From NCBI RefSeq assembly GCF_001646865.1, contig NZ_LRRB01000001.1, forward strand, positions 23,548 to 87,547: DNA of 64,000 bases. Direction: 5' to 3'. This document shows positions 33,171 through 41,816 of this stretch, piece by piece. The notes beneath the pieces were generated by a model. The model searched no databases. It was not told the origin of the DNA and saw only the letters and a list, made by a program, of their open reading frames with translations. Each line of letters starts with the position of its first letter. The first letter of the stretch is position 1. Position numbers and translations under genes: made by a program. The stretch is from Aldersonia kunmingensis. Lineage in GTDB: Bacteria; Actinomycetota; Actinomycetes; Mycobacteriales; Mycobacteriaceae.

Positions 33171-34666
33171 GTTTCCTCGACAGCGCTCCCCGCAATCCCG
33201 ACGGCAGTCGGCGCAAGATCGACATCGTCGACCAGACACTGCGAGACGGCCCCCAGAGCTGGTGGGGGATGCGGCTGCGCAAGGACATGGGCCTGCCTAT
33301 GGCCGGCGAGCTGGACCGCACCGGCTTCCACACGATCGACCTAGCGGGCAGCTCGATCTTCGAGGTGCTTGTGCGGCACTGCAAGGAAGATCCGTGGGAT
33401 CAGCTGATCTCGCTGTCGAAGGCGATGCCGGATACGACGGTCCGGGCGGGAACCCGCAGCAACGGCATCGTGACGTTCGGTCTCACTGCCGACAGTGTGA
33501 TGGACCTGTGGGTGCAGCGACTGTGCGCACACGGCATCGGCAGTTTCTGGATCTACGACGGCCTGTTCAACATCGACAAGATCGGCCGCCTGGTCAAGAC
33601 CGTGCAGGCCGAGGGCGCAAAAGCCTTGCCCTGCATCCTCTATGCGGACACGCCCTACCACACCGACGAGTACTACGCGGACCGTACCCGCGAGCTCGTC
33701 GGGCTGGGCGCGGACGGAATCGAACTCGAGGACGCGGCGGGCCTGTTGACCCCCGAGCGCACCCGCTCGCTCATCGCGGCGATCAAGGGTGCGGCCGGAG
33801 ACCTGCCCGTGGAGGTGCATTTCCACAGCAACAACGCGCTCGCGCCGATGAACTACCTCGAAGCCGTGTTCGCGGGTGCGGATCGCGTGCACAGCGCGAG
33901 CCGCCCGCTTGCCGCCGGTGTTTCGCTGCCCTCGACAGAGAACACGGTGGCGAACCTGCGCTACGCGGGATTCGATGTGGACATTGACGACTCCCGCTTC
34001 GCCGCGGTCGAGGAGCACCTGCTCCGCGTCGCCGAGTACGACAACCTGCCCGTCGGCCAGCCGGCCGAGTTTTCCCTGTTCCAGTATCGCCACCAACTTC
34101 CCGGAGGGATGGCCGGCACGTTCAAGGCGCAGCTGAAGGACCGCGGAATGGAAGACCGTTTCGAGGAGGTCCTGGACGAAATGTCGCGGGTGCGAGAGGA
34201 ACTCGGCTACCCGGTCATGGCCACGCCGTTCTCCCAGCTGGTCGGTACGCAGGCGGTGCTGAATGTCGTGACGGGATCGCGGTATTCGGTGGTGCCGGAC
34301 GAGGTGATGATCTACTCGAACGGCTTCTACGGCACACCCGTCGCGCCGATGGATCCGAACGTGCTCGACACCATCATGAGCTCGCCGAAGGCGAAGAGCT
34401 ACGAGAACTGGGAGCCGCCGCAGCCGAGCCTGGACGAACTGCGGAAGAAGTTCGGTGAGTCGATCAGCGACGACGAGTTGCTGCTGCGGCTGCTGGTGCC
34501 CGAGAACGATATCGACGTCATGCGTGCGACCCCGCAGCGCAACCGCGACTTCGCCCCGACTAGCACGCAGATGCGCTACATCCGGGAACTGGTCGAGACA
34601 TCCGTGGGCGCCTACCTGCACATCGAGGCGGACGACTTCTCGCTGACGCTCGAAGGCGAGCACTGA
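33167..34666 (+). CDS. OadA/PycB-type carboxyltransferase (HMGL-like TIM barrel)
   Basis: A 499-residue carboxyltransferase of the pyruvate carboxylase-B/oxaloacetate decarboxylase-alpha/transcarboxylase-5S type, which moves CO2 from carboxybiotin to an enolisable keto compound. Matches: DQTLRDGPQSWWGMR (usually DTTLRDAHQS), YADTPYHTDEYY, metal-site His-x-His in VEVHFHSNNALAP (218, 220), YRHQLPGGM and FSQLVGTQAVLNV. The Lys that is carbamylated as a metal ligand in the family (IKDMAGLL) is Glu 188 here (IELEDAAGLL). That change and the altered DAHQ motif imply a substrate other than pyruvate. There is no attached biotinyl domain. Confidence 0.85.
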   Translation: MSFLDSAPRNPDGSRRKIDIVDQTLRDGPQSWWGMRLRKDMGLPMAGELDRTGFHTIDLAGSSIFEVLVRHCKEDPWDQLISLSKAMPDTTVRAGTRSNGIVTFGLTADSVMDLWVQRLCAHGIGSFWIYDGLFNIDKIGRLVKTVQAEGAKALPCILYADTPYHTDEYYADRTRELVGLGADGIELEDAAGLLTPERTRSLIAAIKGAAGDLPVEVHFHSNNALAPMNYLEAVFAGADRVHSASRPLAAGVSLPSTENTVANLRYAGFDVDIDDSRFAAVEEHLLRVAEYDNLPVGQPAEFSLFQYRHQLPGGMAGTFKAQLKDRGMEDRFEEVLDEMSRVREELGYPVMATPFSQLVGTQAVLNVVTGSRYSVVPDEVMIYSNGFYGTPVAPMDPNVLDTIMSSPKAKSYENWEPPQPSLDELRKKFGESISDDELLLRLLVPENDIDVMRATPQRNRDFAPTSTQMRYIRELVETSVGAYLHIEADDFSLTLEGEH

Positions 34667-35079
34667 TGAGCGAGCTGGGGGTCGGGCGGCCGACCAAACG
34701 GCGGGCCGGGTCCGCAGTCGGCGGACTGCCCGTCGCCGATTCCCGGCCGGTTCTCGACGGTGACGCGGTGCTCGGTTCGCGCTGCACGCTGTGCCGATAC
34801 GCCAGCGCGCAACGGAATCTGCCGTGGTGCCCCGTGTGCTATGGCGAACTCGAGCCCGCCCGCTTCCCTCGCACCGGCAGGACCTGGTCGTCGACCGTGG
34901 TCGCGATTCCCGTTGGTACGCGCAAGCCACCGTTCGGGCTGGCGTACGTCGACCTCGACGATGGCCCCAGAGTTCTTGTCCACCTCGACAAACCAGCGGT
35001 ACTCGAACTCGGTGCACGAGTGCAGATCAGCGGGACGGACGACGGTGACCTCGTCGCCGGCGCGGAGGTGCAGCGATGA
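34666..35079 (+). CDS. DUF35 OB-fold/zinc-ribbon protein, thiolase partner
   Basis: A 137-residue protein with a rubredoxin-like Cys4 zinc ribbon (CTLC and CPVC, about residues 43-62) followed by an OB fold. DUF35 proteins form complexes with thiolase-like enzymes (for example the Ltp2 aldolase in steroid side-chain loss and archaeal acetoacetyl-CoA thiolase). The gene overlaps the carboxyltransferase by one base and the thiolase by four, matching such a complex. Confidence 0.85.
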   Translation: MSELGVGRPTKRRAGSAVGGLPVADSRPVLDGDAVLGSRCTLCRYASAQRNLPWCPVCYGELEPARFPRTGRTWSSTVVAIPVGTRKPPFGLAYVDLDDGPRVLVHLDKPAVLELGARVQISGTDDGDLVAGAEVQR

Positions 35080-36215
35080 AACAGGCGATGTTGTGGGGAG
35101 TCGGAACCTCGTCGTACGGCCGATTCCCCGACCAGCGGGTGGAATCACTTGCATGGACAGCGGTGGCCGAGGCGGTCCGCGACGCCGGTATTCAGCCCGA
35201 CGAAATCGACGCAATCATCGTTGGATCGGTGTTCGGGCCGCCCGGCGTTGCCACGAGAATTCAACGCGGCCTTGGTATTCCCTCCGTGCCGATGTGGACT
35301 GTCGAGAATGCCTGCGCGAGCGGAACGGCGGCCTATCACGAGGCCGTCGAGGCGGTGCGGTACGGCCGGTTCAAGTGTGTGCTGGTGCTCGGCGTCGATC
35401 AGATGTCCACGCTGTTCTCCGGAGCCATCGTGCCCGAGGCAACCGATCCCGAAGGAGCAGCATCACTTCCGCTGCCGGGATTGTATGCGCTCCAGGCGCA
35501 GCGCTATATCGGAGAGTTTGGTGTGAGCCCAGAACAGCTCGCCGCGATCGCGGTGAAGAACAAGAGCAACGGGATGGACAATCCCCGCGCCCAGCTGCGG
35601 GACACGGTGCCGACGGTCCAGGAGGTGCTCGACTCGCGCATGATCACCGAACCCCTGACCTTCCTGCAGTGCTGCCCGACAAGTGACGGTGCCGGCGCCG
35701 CGATCGTTGGCGGCGACCGCGGCAATCGGAACGATCTGCGAATCGAGGCGTCCGCCTTGGTTTCCGGTGCGCTGTGGGATCAGCGCAGCGAGGAGGTGTG
35801 GGGATTCGCCAGCGTCGCCCGAGCCGCCGAGAAAGCGTTCGAACAGGCCGGCCGCACCCCGCAGGAAATCGACGTCCTCGAGGTGCACGACGCTTTCACC
35901 ATCGGCGAAATCGTGACGCTCGAGGCACTCGGCATCGCGCCGCGCGGCAAGGGCGCCGAACTCGCGCCCTCGGGACACACCACCCGCGACGGCGTCCAGC
36001 CGGTCAACCCGAGCGGCGGACTGCTCTCCCGCGGCCATCCGCTCGGCGCGACCGGTATGGCCCAGCTCGCGGAGATCGCCTGGCAGCTGCGTGGACAAGC
36101 GGGCCCGCGGCAGGTCGCTCGGCACCGCGTCGGGCTCGTGGAGACGATGGGCGGGGGAGCGGCAGGTATGGACGGCAACGCCTGCGTTGTCACGATCCTG
36201 TCGACACAGTCGTGA
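35076..36215 (+). CDS. Thiolase (SCP-x/lipid-transfer type)
   Basis: A 379-residue thiolase-fold enzyme. The nucleophilic Cys is present (Cys 80 in ENACASGTAA), with His in EVHDAFTIGE and the GHPLGATGMAQ motif near the C-terminus. Because the Cys is retained it is more likely a true thiolase (cleaving a beta-ketoacyl-CoA with CoA) than an Ltp2-type retro-aldolase, which lacks it. It works with the DUF35 protein encoded just before. In the operon it could split the beta-keto product generated by carboxylation and CoA ligation. Confidence 0.87.
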   Translation: MKQAMLWGVGTSSYGRFPDQRVESLAWTAVAEAVRDAGIQPDEIDAIIVGSVFGPPGVATRIQRGLGIPSVPMWTVENACASGTAAYHEAVEAVRYGRFKCVLVLGVDQMSTLFSGAIVPEATDPEGAASLPLPGLYALQAQRYIGEFGVSPEQLAAIAVKNKSNGMDNPRAQLRDTVPTVQEVLDSRMITEPLTFLQCCPTSDGAGAAIVGGDRGNRNDLRIEASALVSGALWDQRSEEVWGFASVARAAEKAFEQAGRTPQEIDVLEVHDAFTIGEIVTLEALGIAPRGKGAELAPSGHTTRDGVQPVNPSGGLLSRGHPLGATGMAQLAEIAWQLRGQAGPRQVARHRVGLVETMGGGAAGMDGNACVVTILSTQS

Positions 36216-36984
36216 CCGCCACCTACGCGGGGCTTCTCGGGTTCCGGGATATCGGTGGTCTCCGCACCCAGGGCGGTGGGCGAGTTCGGCGAGGAGTGCT
36301 CTTCCGCAGCGGAACGCCACAGTTCCTCGACGGCGACGCGGCACGAATACTGCTCGCCGACACCGGGATTCGGTCGACAATCGATCTTCGGCTGCCGCAC
36401 GAGGTGGCGGTGGAGGGTCGAGGGCCGCTCGACCGGTTGCAAGTCCGCCACTATCCGCACCCGTTCAGCATCGCGACATCGTTGCCGAGGATTCGGCGGT
36501 AGCGCCGATGGACGGAGACGATCCGCTCGTCGATCGGTACATGCAATACCTCGCCGAGGACGCCGCCGGCGTCGTCTCGCTGATTACTCGTCTACTGGAA
36601 CCGGACACGCTCCCGGTCTTGGTGCACTGCACCGTGGGCAAGGATCGCACCGGGGTTGCGATCGCGCTGCTCCTCGACACCCTCGGAGTGCTTCGCGCGG
36701 ATATCGCCGCCGACTACGCCTCGCTTCCCGATGACGTTGTCGCCTCGATGCACCGACTGCGGCAGATGGCCTCCTACGGTGCCGCGGCAGACATCTACCC
36801 ACCGGAAGCGTGGACGGCGCCCGCGGACGCGATGCAGCGCTTCCTCGCCAACGTCGACCAGCAGTACGGCGGCGCCAACTCGCTGTTGCGCGAGCACGGG
36901 GTAGGGCCGGACGCCATCCGGCGATTGACCGAATTGTTCATCGAAGACAACCAAGAGGGGAGCGCATCTCATGCGCGTCACTGA
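36212..36984 (+). pseudogene. Tyrosine-phosphatase-like protein with a frameshift
   Basis: The GTG start at 36212 overlaps the thiolase stop. The first ~84 codons read LGFRDIGGLRTQGGGRVRRG and VLFRSGTPQFLDGDAARILL, the start of a Y_phosphatase3 (LipA/MptpB-like) protein. Near 36463-36468 the reading frame shifts by one base; the correct continuation (HRDIVAEDSAVAPMDGDD) runs in another frame to 36984 and includes the catalytic P-loop VLVHCTVGKDRTGVA. In frame, the first part stops at 36502. Both halves are otherwise intact, so this is either a recent mutation or a sequencing error; repaired, it would be ~257 residues. Confidence 0.75.
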
Positions 36985-37393
36985 AACCCGCATTATCGAC
37001 GCGACGCCAGACTCAGTGTGGAAGGTCGGTGGGGACACCCCCAACGTCGCCGATTGGATTCCCGCGCTGGAGAAGTCGCATCAGCTGGCCGATGTGCGCT
37101 ACGCGACCTTCGCCAACGGTGGGGGCGAGGCGACGGAGCGAATCGTCGATCACAATGATGCGGAGCGGAGCTACACCTACGAACTCGTCTCGGGTCCGCT
37201 GCCGTTGTCCTTCTATAAGTCGACCTTCACCGTCAACGGCCATCCGGACGGATCAGAGGTGGTGTGGAGAGCGGAGTTCGCGGCCAGTTCCGTTGAGAGC
37301 GAAGCGGAATTGGGCGCGGCGATCGCCGACATCTATCGGTCCGCGCTGATCGAACTTGCTGTTCGCGTCGTCGCGACCACCCTGGCGAAGTGA
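36971..37393 (+). CDS. SRPBCC-family (START-like) protein
   Basis: A 140-residue helix-grip protein (ETRIIDATPDSVWKVGGDTP, DWIPALEKSHQL, ELVSGPLPLSFYKSTFTV). The family binds hydrophobic small molecules and includes polyketide cyclases and MxaD-like proteins. It overlaps the end of the phosphatase gene by 14 bases. In this operon it could carry the hydrophobic substrate; no catalytic residue can be named. Confidence 0.75.
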   Translation: MRVTETRIIDATPDSVWKVGGDTPNVADWIPALEKSHQLADVRYATFANGGGEATERIVDHNDAERSYTYELVSGPLPLSFYKSTFTVNGHPDGSEVVWRAEFAASSVESEAELGAAIADIYRSALIELAVRVVATTLAK

Positions 37394-37402
37394 GACCGGA
37401 CA

Positions 37403-38635
37403 GTGGATTTCGAGTACAGCCCTAAGGTTCGGGACCTGCAAGCACGTTTGACCGCATTCATGCAGGAACGGGTATTGCCGGCCGAGCCGATCGCAGAGAG
37501 CCAGTTGGCGACGAAACCCGACCATTGGGGAGCGCCGCCGATCGTCGCCGACCTGAAGGCGGCGGCGAAACGCGACGGGCTGTGGAATCTCTTCCTTCCT
37601 GCCCGTGAGGGCGCGGGTCCGACGAATCTCGAGTACGCGCCTCTCGCCGAACTCATGGGGTGGAGTCCGGTGATCGCGCCGGAGGTCTTCAACTGCAATC
37701 CGCCGGACACCGGCAACATGGAATTACTGCACCTCTTCGGAACCCACGAGCAGAAACAGGAATGGCTCGCGCCGCTCCTCGAGGGCGAGTTCCGCTCGTG
37801 CTTCTCGATGACCGAGCCCGATGTTGCGAGTTCGGACGCGAACAACGTGCGGCTCGAGATCGCCGATCACGGCGACGACTGGGTTCTGAACGGGCGTAAA
37901 TGGTGGTCGACGGCGGCGATGCGCGATGACTGCCGGGTCGCAATGGTCATGGGCGTGACCGATCCTGATGCGCCGATAGGTAACCGGCACAGCATCGTCC
38001 TCGTCCCGATGGAAACCCCAGGTGTGAACATCGTCCGATCCACCACGGTGCTCGGGTTCGAAGACCGCCACGAGGGCGGCCACGCCGAGATCGACTTCGA
38101 CAATGTTCGCGTGCCCAAGGCGAACCTCCTCGGCCCGCGCGGCAAAGGCTTCGCCGTCGCGCAGGCCCGGCTCGGGCCGGGCCGCATCCACCACTGCATG
38201 CGACTGATCGGTATGGCCGAGCGTGCGATTGCACTCATGACCGAACGCGCCCGCTCACGAATCGCCTTCGGCAAGCCACTCTCCGAGGAGGGCGTGGTTC
38301 AGGCGACCGTCGCCGGTGCCCGCATTCACCTCGACGCCGCCAGACTGCTTGTGCTGCAGGCGGCGTGGCGAATGGATGTCGAGGGAACCAAGGCGGCCCG
38401 GCACGATATCGCCGCAGCCAAGGTGATGGTGCCATTGACGGTGAAGCGAATTGTCGACGATGCGATCCAGATCTTCGGCGGCGCGGGGTTGTCACAGGAC
38501 ACCATCCTTCCCGTGCTGTATGCGCAGGCGAGGTACCTGCAGATCGCCGACGGCCCCGATCAGGTGCATCGGCGCGCGATTGCCCGCGCCGAATTCAACG
38601 CCACTCCGACGCTGAAAGAGGTTCGCTCGTCGTGA
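37403..38635 (+). CDS. Acyl-CoA dehydrogenase (ACAD10/11-like)
   Basis: A 410-residue dehydrogenase of the ACAD10/11 branch, recognised by DTGNMELLHLFGTHEQKQEW, CFSMTEPDVASSDANNV, GRKWWSTAAMRDDCRVAMVM, VPKANLLGPRGKGF and QIFGGAGLSQDTIL. The group oxidises long or unusual acyl-CoAs, including hydroxylated ones. The start is GTG 37403; the preceding gap is 9 bases. Its stop overlaps the next gene (GTGA). Confidence 0.85.
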   Translation: MDFEYSPKVRDLQARLTAFMQERVLPAEPIAESQLATKPDHWGAPPIVADLKAAAKRDGLWNLFLPAREGAGPTNLEYAPLAELMGWSPVIAPEVFNCNPPDTGNMELLHLFGTHEQKQEWLAPLLEGEFRSCFSMTEPDVASSDANNVRLEIADHGDDWVLNGRKWWSTAAMRDDCRVAMVMGVTDPDAPIGNRHSIVLVPMETPGVNIVRSTTVLGFEDRHEGGHAEIDFDNVRVPKANLLGPRGKGFAVAQARLGPGRIHHCMRLIGMAERAIALMTERARSRIAFGKPLSEEGVVQATVAGARIHLDAARLLVLQAAWRMDVEGTKAARHDIAAAKVMVPLTVKRIVDDAIQIFGGAGLSQDTILPVLYAQARYLQIADGPDQVHRRAIARAEFNATPTLKEVRSS

Positions 38636-39624
38636 GTCTTCCTGCCGTGCTGAAGGACCGACTGCGACTGCCGGTGGTCGCGTCGCCGATGTTCATCGTC
38701 TCGGGCCCCGAACTGGTCATCGCCCAGTCCGTCGCCGGTATCGTGGGGTCCTTCCCGTCCCTCAACGCGCGGCCCCAGCCGGTCCTTCGTGAGTGGCTCA
38801 CACGCATCACGGAGGCACTTGCCAAACACGATGCCAACAATCCCGAGAACCCTGCCGCCCCATATGCAGTGAACCTGATCGTGCACAAGAGCAACGGCCG
38901 CCTCGAGGAGGACCTCGCCACGATCGTCGAGTTCGAAGTTCCCATCGTCATCACGTCGCTCGGCGCCCGCAGCGATGTCAACAAGGCAGTCCACTCCTAC
39001 GGCGGGATCGTCCTGCACGATGTCATCAATAACGCGTTCGCGAAGAAGGCGGTCGAGAAGGGCGCCGACGGCCTCATCGCCGTCGCCAGTGGTGCCGGCG
39101 GCCATGCCGGGGTTCAGTCACCGTTCGCCCTGATCCAGGAAATCCGGCAGTGGTGGGACGGACCTCTGCTGCTCTCGGGCTCGATCGCCCACGGCCGCTC
39201 GATCCTCGCCGCCCAGGCAGCCGGCGCCGACCTTGCCTATATCGGCTCCGCCTTCATCGCTGCCGACGAAGCCAACGCCGAGGCGGGATACAAGCAGATG
39301 ATCATCGACTCCACCGCCGCCGACATCATTTACTCCAACTTGTTCACCGGTGTCCACGGCAACTACCTCCGCGGCAGCATCGAGTCGGCCGGCCTCGATC
39401 CGGCCAACCTCGCCCACTCGGATCCGTCCGCTATGGACTTCGGAGTCGGCGAGGGCGCCGGCAGCGACACGAACACCAAAGCCAAGCCATGGCGCGATAT
39501 TTGGGGCGCCGGTCAGGGCGTCGGTGCCGTGGACGCCGTGCTGCCGGTGGCGGATATCGTCGGGCGACTGTCCCGCGAGTACGCCGACGCGAGAACATCG
39601 CTATTGGCTGGGTACTCCCGCTGA
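38632..39624 (+). CDS. Nitronate monooxygenase/2-nitropropane dioxygenase-family flavoprotein
   Basis: A 330-residue FMN TIM-barrel protein with the family segments VVASPMFIVSGPELVIAQSV, the phosphate-binding GADGLIAVASGAGGHAGVQS and LLLSGSIAHGRSILAAQAAG. Members oxidise nitronates, reduce quinones or act on enol(ate)s; near homologues are often found in fatty-acid and steroid clusters. GTG start overlapping the dehydrogenase stop makes it the last gene of the 25-39.6 kb operon. Its reaction here is open. Confidence 0.82.
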   Translation: MSLPAVLKDRLRLPVVASPMFIVSGPELVIAQSVAGIVGSFPSLNARPQPVLREWLTRITEALAKHDANNPENPAAPYAVNLIVHKSNGRLEEDLATIVEFEVPIVITSLGARSDVNKAVHSYGGIVLHDVINNAFAKKAVEKGADGLIAVASGAGGHAGVQSPFALIQEIRQWWDGPLLLSGSIAHGRSILAAQAAGADLAYIGSAFIAADEANAEAGYKQMIIDSTAADIIYSNLFTGVHGNYLRGSIESAGLDPANLAHSDPSAMDFGVGEGAGSDTNTKAKPWRDIWGAGQGVGAVDAVLPVADIVGRLSREYADARTSLLAGYSR

Positions 39625-39726
39625 CCGAAAGACCGTTTCGAGCCCGCTACCAGCGTACGACGTGATCGTCGACGTGCCGGGGAATCACGGGTTCTCCGCC
39701 TGCCGGCGCGCCTGTCGCGTTATCGA

Positions 39727-39948
39727 CTAGCGCGGATCCTGCTCGCAGGCGATCCCGTCGTTGTCCCGGTCCAGTCTTGGGGCGTAGCCGGGATCGCCGC
39801 GGTGCAGCGGTGCGGCTCCGGCGTTCCATGCCTCGGTGCAGTTCTCGTAGCCCGCACTTGGCACCGGGGCGGCGTCGACTGTGCCCGGGATCGCTAAGGC
39901 CGCGATGGCCGCGAATCCAACTGCGAATCCTGCGATTGTTCGCTTCAT
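39727..39948 (-). CDS. Secreted Excalibur-domain protein
   Basis: A 73-residue protein with a clear signal peptide (MKRTIAGFAVGFAAIAALAI, cleavage likely after VDAAPV region) and a single Excalibur domain (DPGYAPRLDRDNDGIACEQD) with the Asp-rich calcium-binding-like loop and two Cys. Extracellular, function unknown. Unrelated to the neighbouring catabolic genes. A DNA-level copy of its 3' end occurs at 5572-5660. Confidence 0.85.
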   Translation of the reverse strand: MKRTIAGFAVGFAAIAALAIPGTVDAAPVPSAGYENCTEAWNAGAAPLHRGDPGYAPRLDRDNDGIACEQDPR

Positions 39949-40069
39949 CGTTATCCCTTCTCGAGATGTCCCGACTCGAGTATCGAACCGATCGCGCCGG
40001 GCTTCGCGCGTAGTCCGGTACTCGATTCGAAGCAGCGCGCGTACTCGCTGATCGCAGGCACCGACGCGT

Positions 40070-40085
40070 ATGCCGGTCAGCGGGA
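40070..40085 (+). promoter_or_regulatory. Site 7 (half-degenerate) of the dyad family, upstream of the BVMO
   Basis: ATGC-CGGTCAGC-GGGA: the spacer and right half match the other sites (compare GTCC-CGGTCAGT-GGAC at 50210), but the left half is degenerate. It lies 75 bases upstream of the monooxygenase start, the same distance as at several other sites. Confidence 0.45.
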
Positions 40086-40122
40086 GAGTCCCTGGTTACG
40101 CCCGCACCCTCGCTCATAGCGT

Positions 40123-40147
40123 CGCTGGAGAGCATTCATCTCCAGCG
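40123..40147 (+). promoter_or_regulatory. Hairpin just upstream of the BVMO start
   Basis: A perfect 9-bp inverted repeat, CGCTGGAGA (40123-40131) and TCTCCAGCG (40139-40147), ends directly at the ribosome site GAAAGG and 12 bases before the TTG start. It could be an operator or an mRNA hairpin influencing translation. Confidence 0.5.
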
Positions 40148-40159
40148 AAAGGCAACACC

Positions 40160-41791
40160 TTGAACGCCACGACGCCATCGATACCAGCCAACGTGCCCGC
40201 CAAGGTCGACGTCGTCGTCGTGGGCGCCGGCTTTGCCGGCCTGTACGCATTGCACAAACTTCGCAGCGAGGGCCTGACGGTGCAGGTGTTCGAGGCCGGC
40301 GACGGGGTCGGGGGAGTGTGGTACTGGAATCGGTATCCAGGCGCCCGGTGCGACGTGGAGAGTGTCGACTACTCCTATTCCTTCGACGAGGCGTTGCAGC
40401 AGGACTGGGACTGGAGCGAGAAGTACGCGACGCAGCCGGAGATCCTGCGGTACGTCAATCACGTCGCGGACCGGTTCGACTTGCGCCGCAACATCAAGTT
40501 CGGCACGCGGGTGACCGATATGGCTCTCGACGAGGAGACCCTGCGCTGGGAAGTCCAAACGGAATCAGGCGATGTGGTGTCCGCCAGGTTCTGCATCCTT
40601 GCAGTCGGCCCGTTGTCGAACGCGAATTTCCCGGCGATCGAGGGGCTGGATTCTTTCGACGGCGGGGTTTATCACACCGCGCACTGGCCGCATGAGGGCG
40701 TCGATTTCACCGGCAGGCGCGTCGGTGTGATCGGCACCGGATCGTCTGGTATTCAGACGATTCCGCGCATCGCGGAGCAGGCCGCGCAGTTGCACGTGTT
40801 CCAGCGCACCGCCAATTACAGCGTGCCGGCGGGCAACGTGCCGCTCGATGACGAGACCCGCGAGGCGCAGAAGGCGAACTACACCGAGCGCCGCAGGCTG
40901 TCCATGGCGAGTGGGGGCGGCTCGCCCCATGAGGCCCATCCGAAGTCCGCGCTCGACGTGTCCGAGGAGGAACGGCGGGCGGCCTACGAGAAGCGCTGGG
41001 AACTCGGCGGCGTGCTGTTCAGCAAGGCGTTCCCGGATCAGCTGCTGACCGTCGATGCCAACGACACGGCTCGTGTGTTCTGGGAGGAGAAGGTGCGGGC
41101 GGTGATCGACGATCCCGAGGTTGCGGAACTCCTTGTGCCGAAGGATCATCCGATCGGGGCCAAGCGAATCTGTACCGACGACAGGTACTTCCAGACCTAC
41201 AACCGCGACAACGTGCATTTGGTGAACCTGCGGGCCGCGCCGATCGAGCGGATCGAGGCGGGTGGCGTACACACTGCCGATGCGTACTACGAAATCGACG
41301 ATCTGGTCCTTGCCACTGGCTTCGACGCGATGACCGGGTCCGTGGAGAAGCTGCGCATCGTGGGCCGCGGCGGCGAGACGCTGAACGAGGCGTGGGCCGA
41401 GGGGCCGAAGACTTACCTCGGACTGGGTATCGCGGGCTTTCCGAATCTCTTCAACCTCACCGGTCCCGGCAGCCCGTCGGTCCTGGCGAACATGGTGCTG
41501 CACTCGGAACTGCACGTGAACTGGGTCGCGGACGCCATCGGCTACCTCGACGCGCACGGTGCGGTCGCGCTCGAGGCGCGGCCGGAGGCGGTTGCCGACT
41601 GGGTGAAGGAATGCTCCGAGCGCGCCGCGGCAACCCTCATGCCAACCGCGAACTCGTGGTATCTGGGCGCCAACATCCCGGGCAAGCCCCGGGTGTTCAT
41701 GCCCTTCGTCGGGGGTTTCGGGGTGTACGGCCGGATCATCGCCGAGGTCGCGGCCGCCGGGTACAAGGGGTTCGACGTCATCGAGGAGTGA
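40160..41791 (+). CDS. Type I Baeyer-Villiger monooxygenase
   Basis: A 543-residue FAD/NADPH enzyme inserting oxygen next to a ketone to give an ester or lactone. First Rossmann motif VVVGAGFAGLYALHKLRSEG, then GGVWYWNRYPGARCDVES, the type I BVMO fingerprint FDGGVYHTAHWP, and the second Rossmann motif VGVIGTGSSGIQ. Length and motifs are as in cyclohexanone and steroid monooxygenases. The start is TTG 40160 with GAAAGG upstream. In this company the ketone may be a steroid ketone (C17 or C20), with the esterase at 43250 as a possible follow-up; substrate not proven. Confidence 0.88.
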   Translation: MNATTPSIPANVPAKVDVVVVGAGFAGLYALHKLRSEGLTVQVFEAGDGVGGVWYWNRYPGARCDVESVDYSYSFDEALQQDWDWSEKYATQPEILRYVNHVADRFDLRRNIKFGTRVTDMALDEETLRWEVQTESGDVVSARFCILAVGPLSNANFPAIEGLDSFDGGVYHTAHWPHEGVDFTGRRVGVIGTGSSGIQTIPRIAEQAAQLHVFQRTANYSVPAGNVPLDDETREAQKANYTERRRLSMASGGGSPHEAHPKSALDVSEEERRAAYEKRWELGGVLFSKAFPDQLLTVDANDTARVFWEEKVRAVIDDPEVAELLVPKDHPIGAKRICTDDRYFQTYNRDNVHLVNLRAAPIERIEAGGVHTADAYYEIDDLVLATGFDAMTGSVEKLRIVGRGGETLNEAWAEGPKTYLGLGIAGFPNLFNLTGPGSPSVLANMVLHSELHVNWVADAIGYLDAHGAVALEARPEAVADWVKECSERAAATLMPTANSWYLGANIPGKPRVFMPFVGGFGVYGRIIAEVAAAGYKGFDVIEE

Positions 41792-41816
41792 GGAATCGGA
41801 TCGGCTCGGTAGACGA

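Noticed and set aside
31217..34666. Ordinary acetyl/propionyl-CoA carboxylase
   Set aside because: The third subunit is an HMGL-like OadA/PycB-type carboxyltransferase, not an AccD/PccB crotonase-fold subunit; acyl-CoA carboxylation is therefore unlikely.
35076..36215. Ltp2-type retro-aldolase of steroid side-chain degradation
   Set aside because: The DUF35 partner fits, but the catalytic Cys (ENACASG) and the His residues of a true thiolase are retained.
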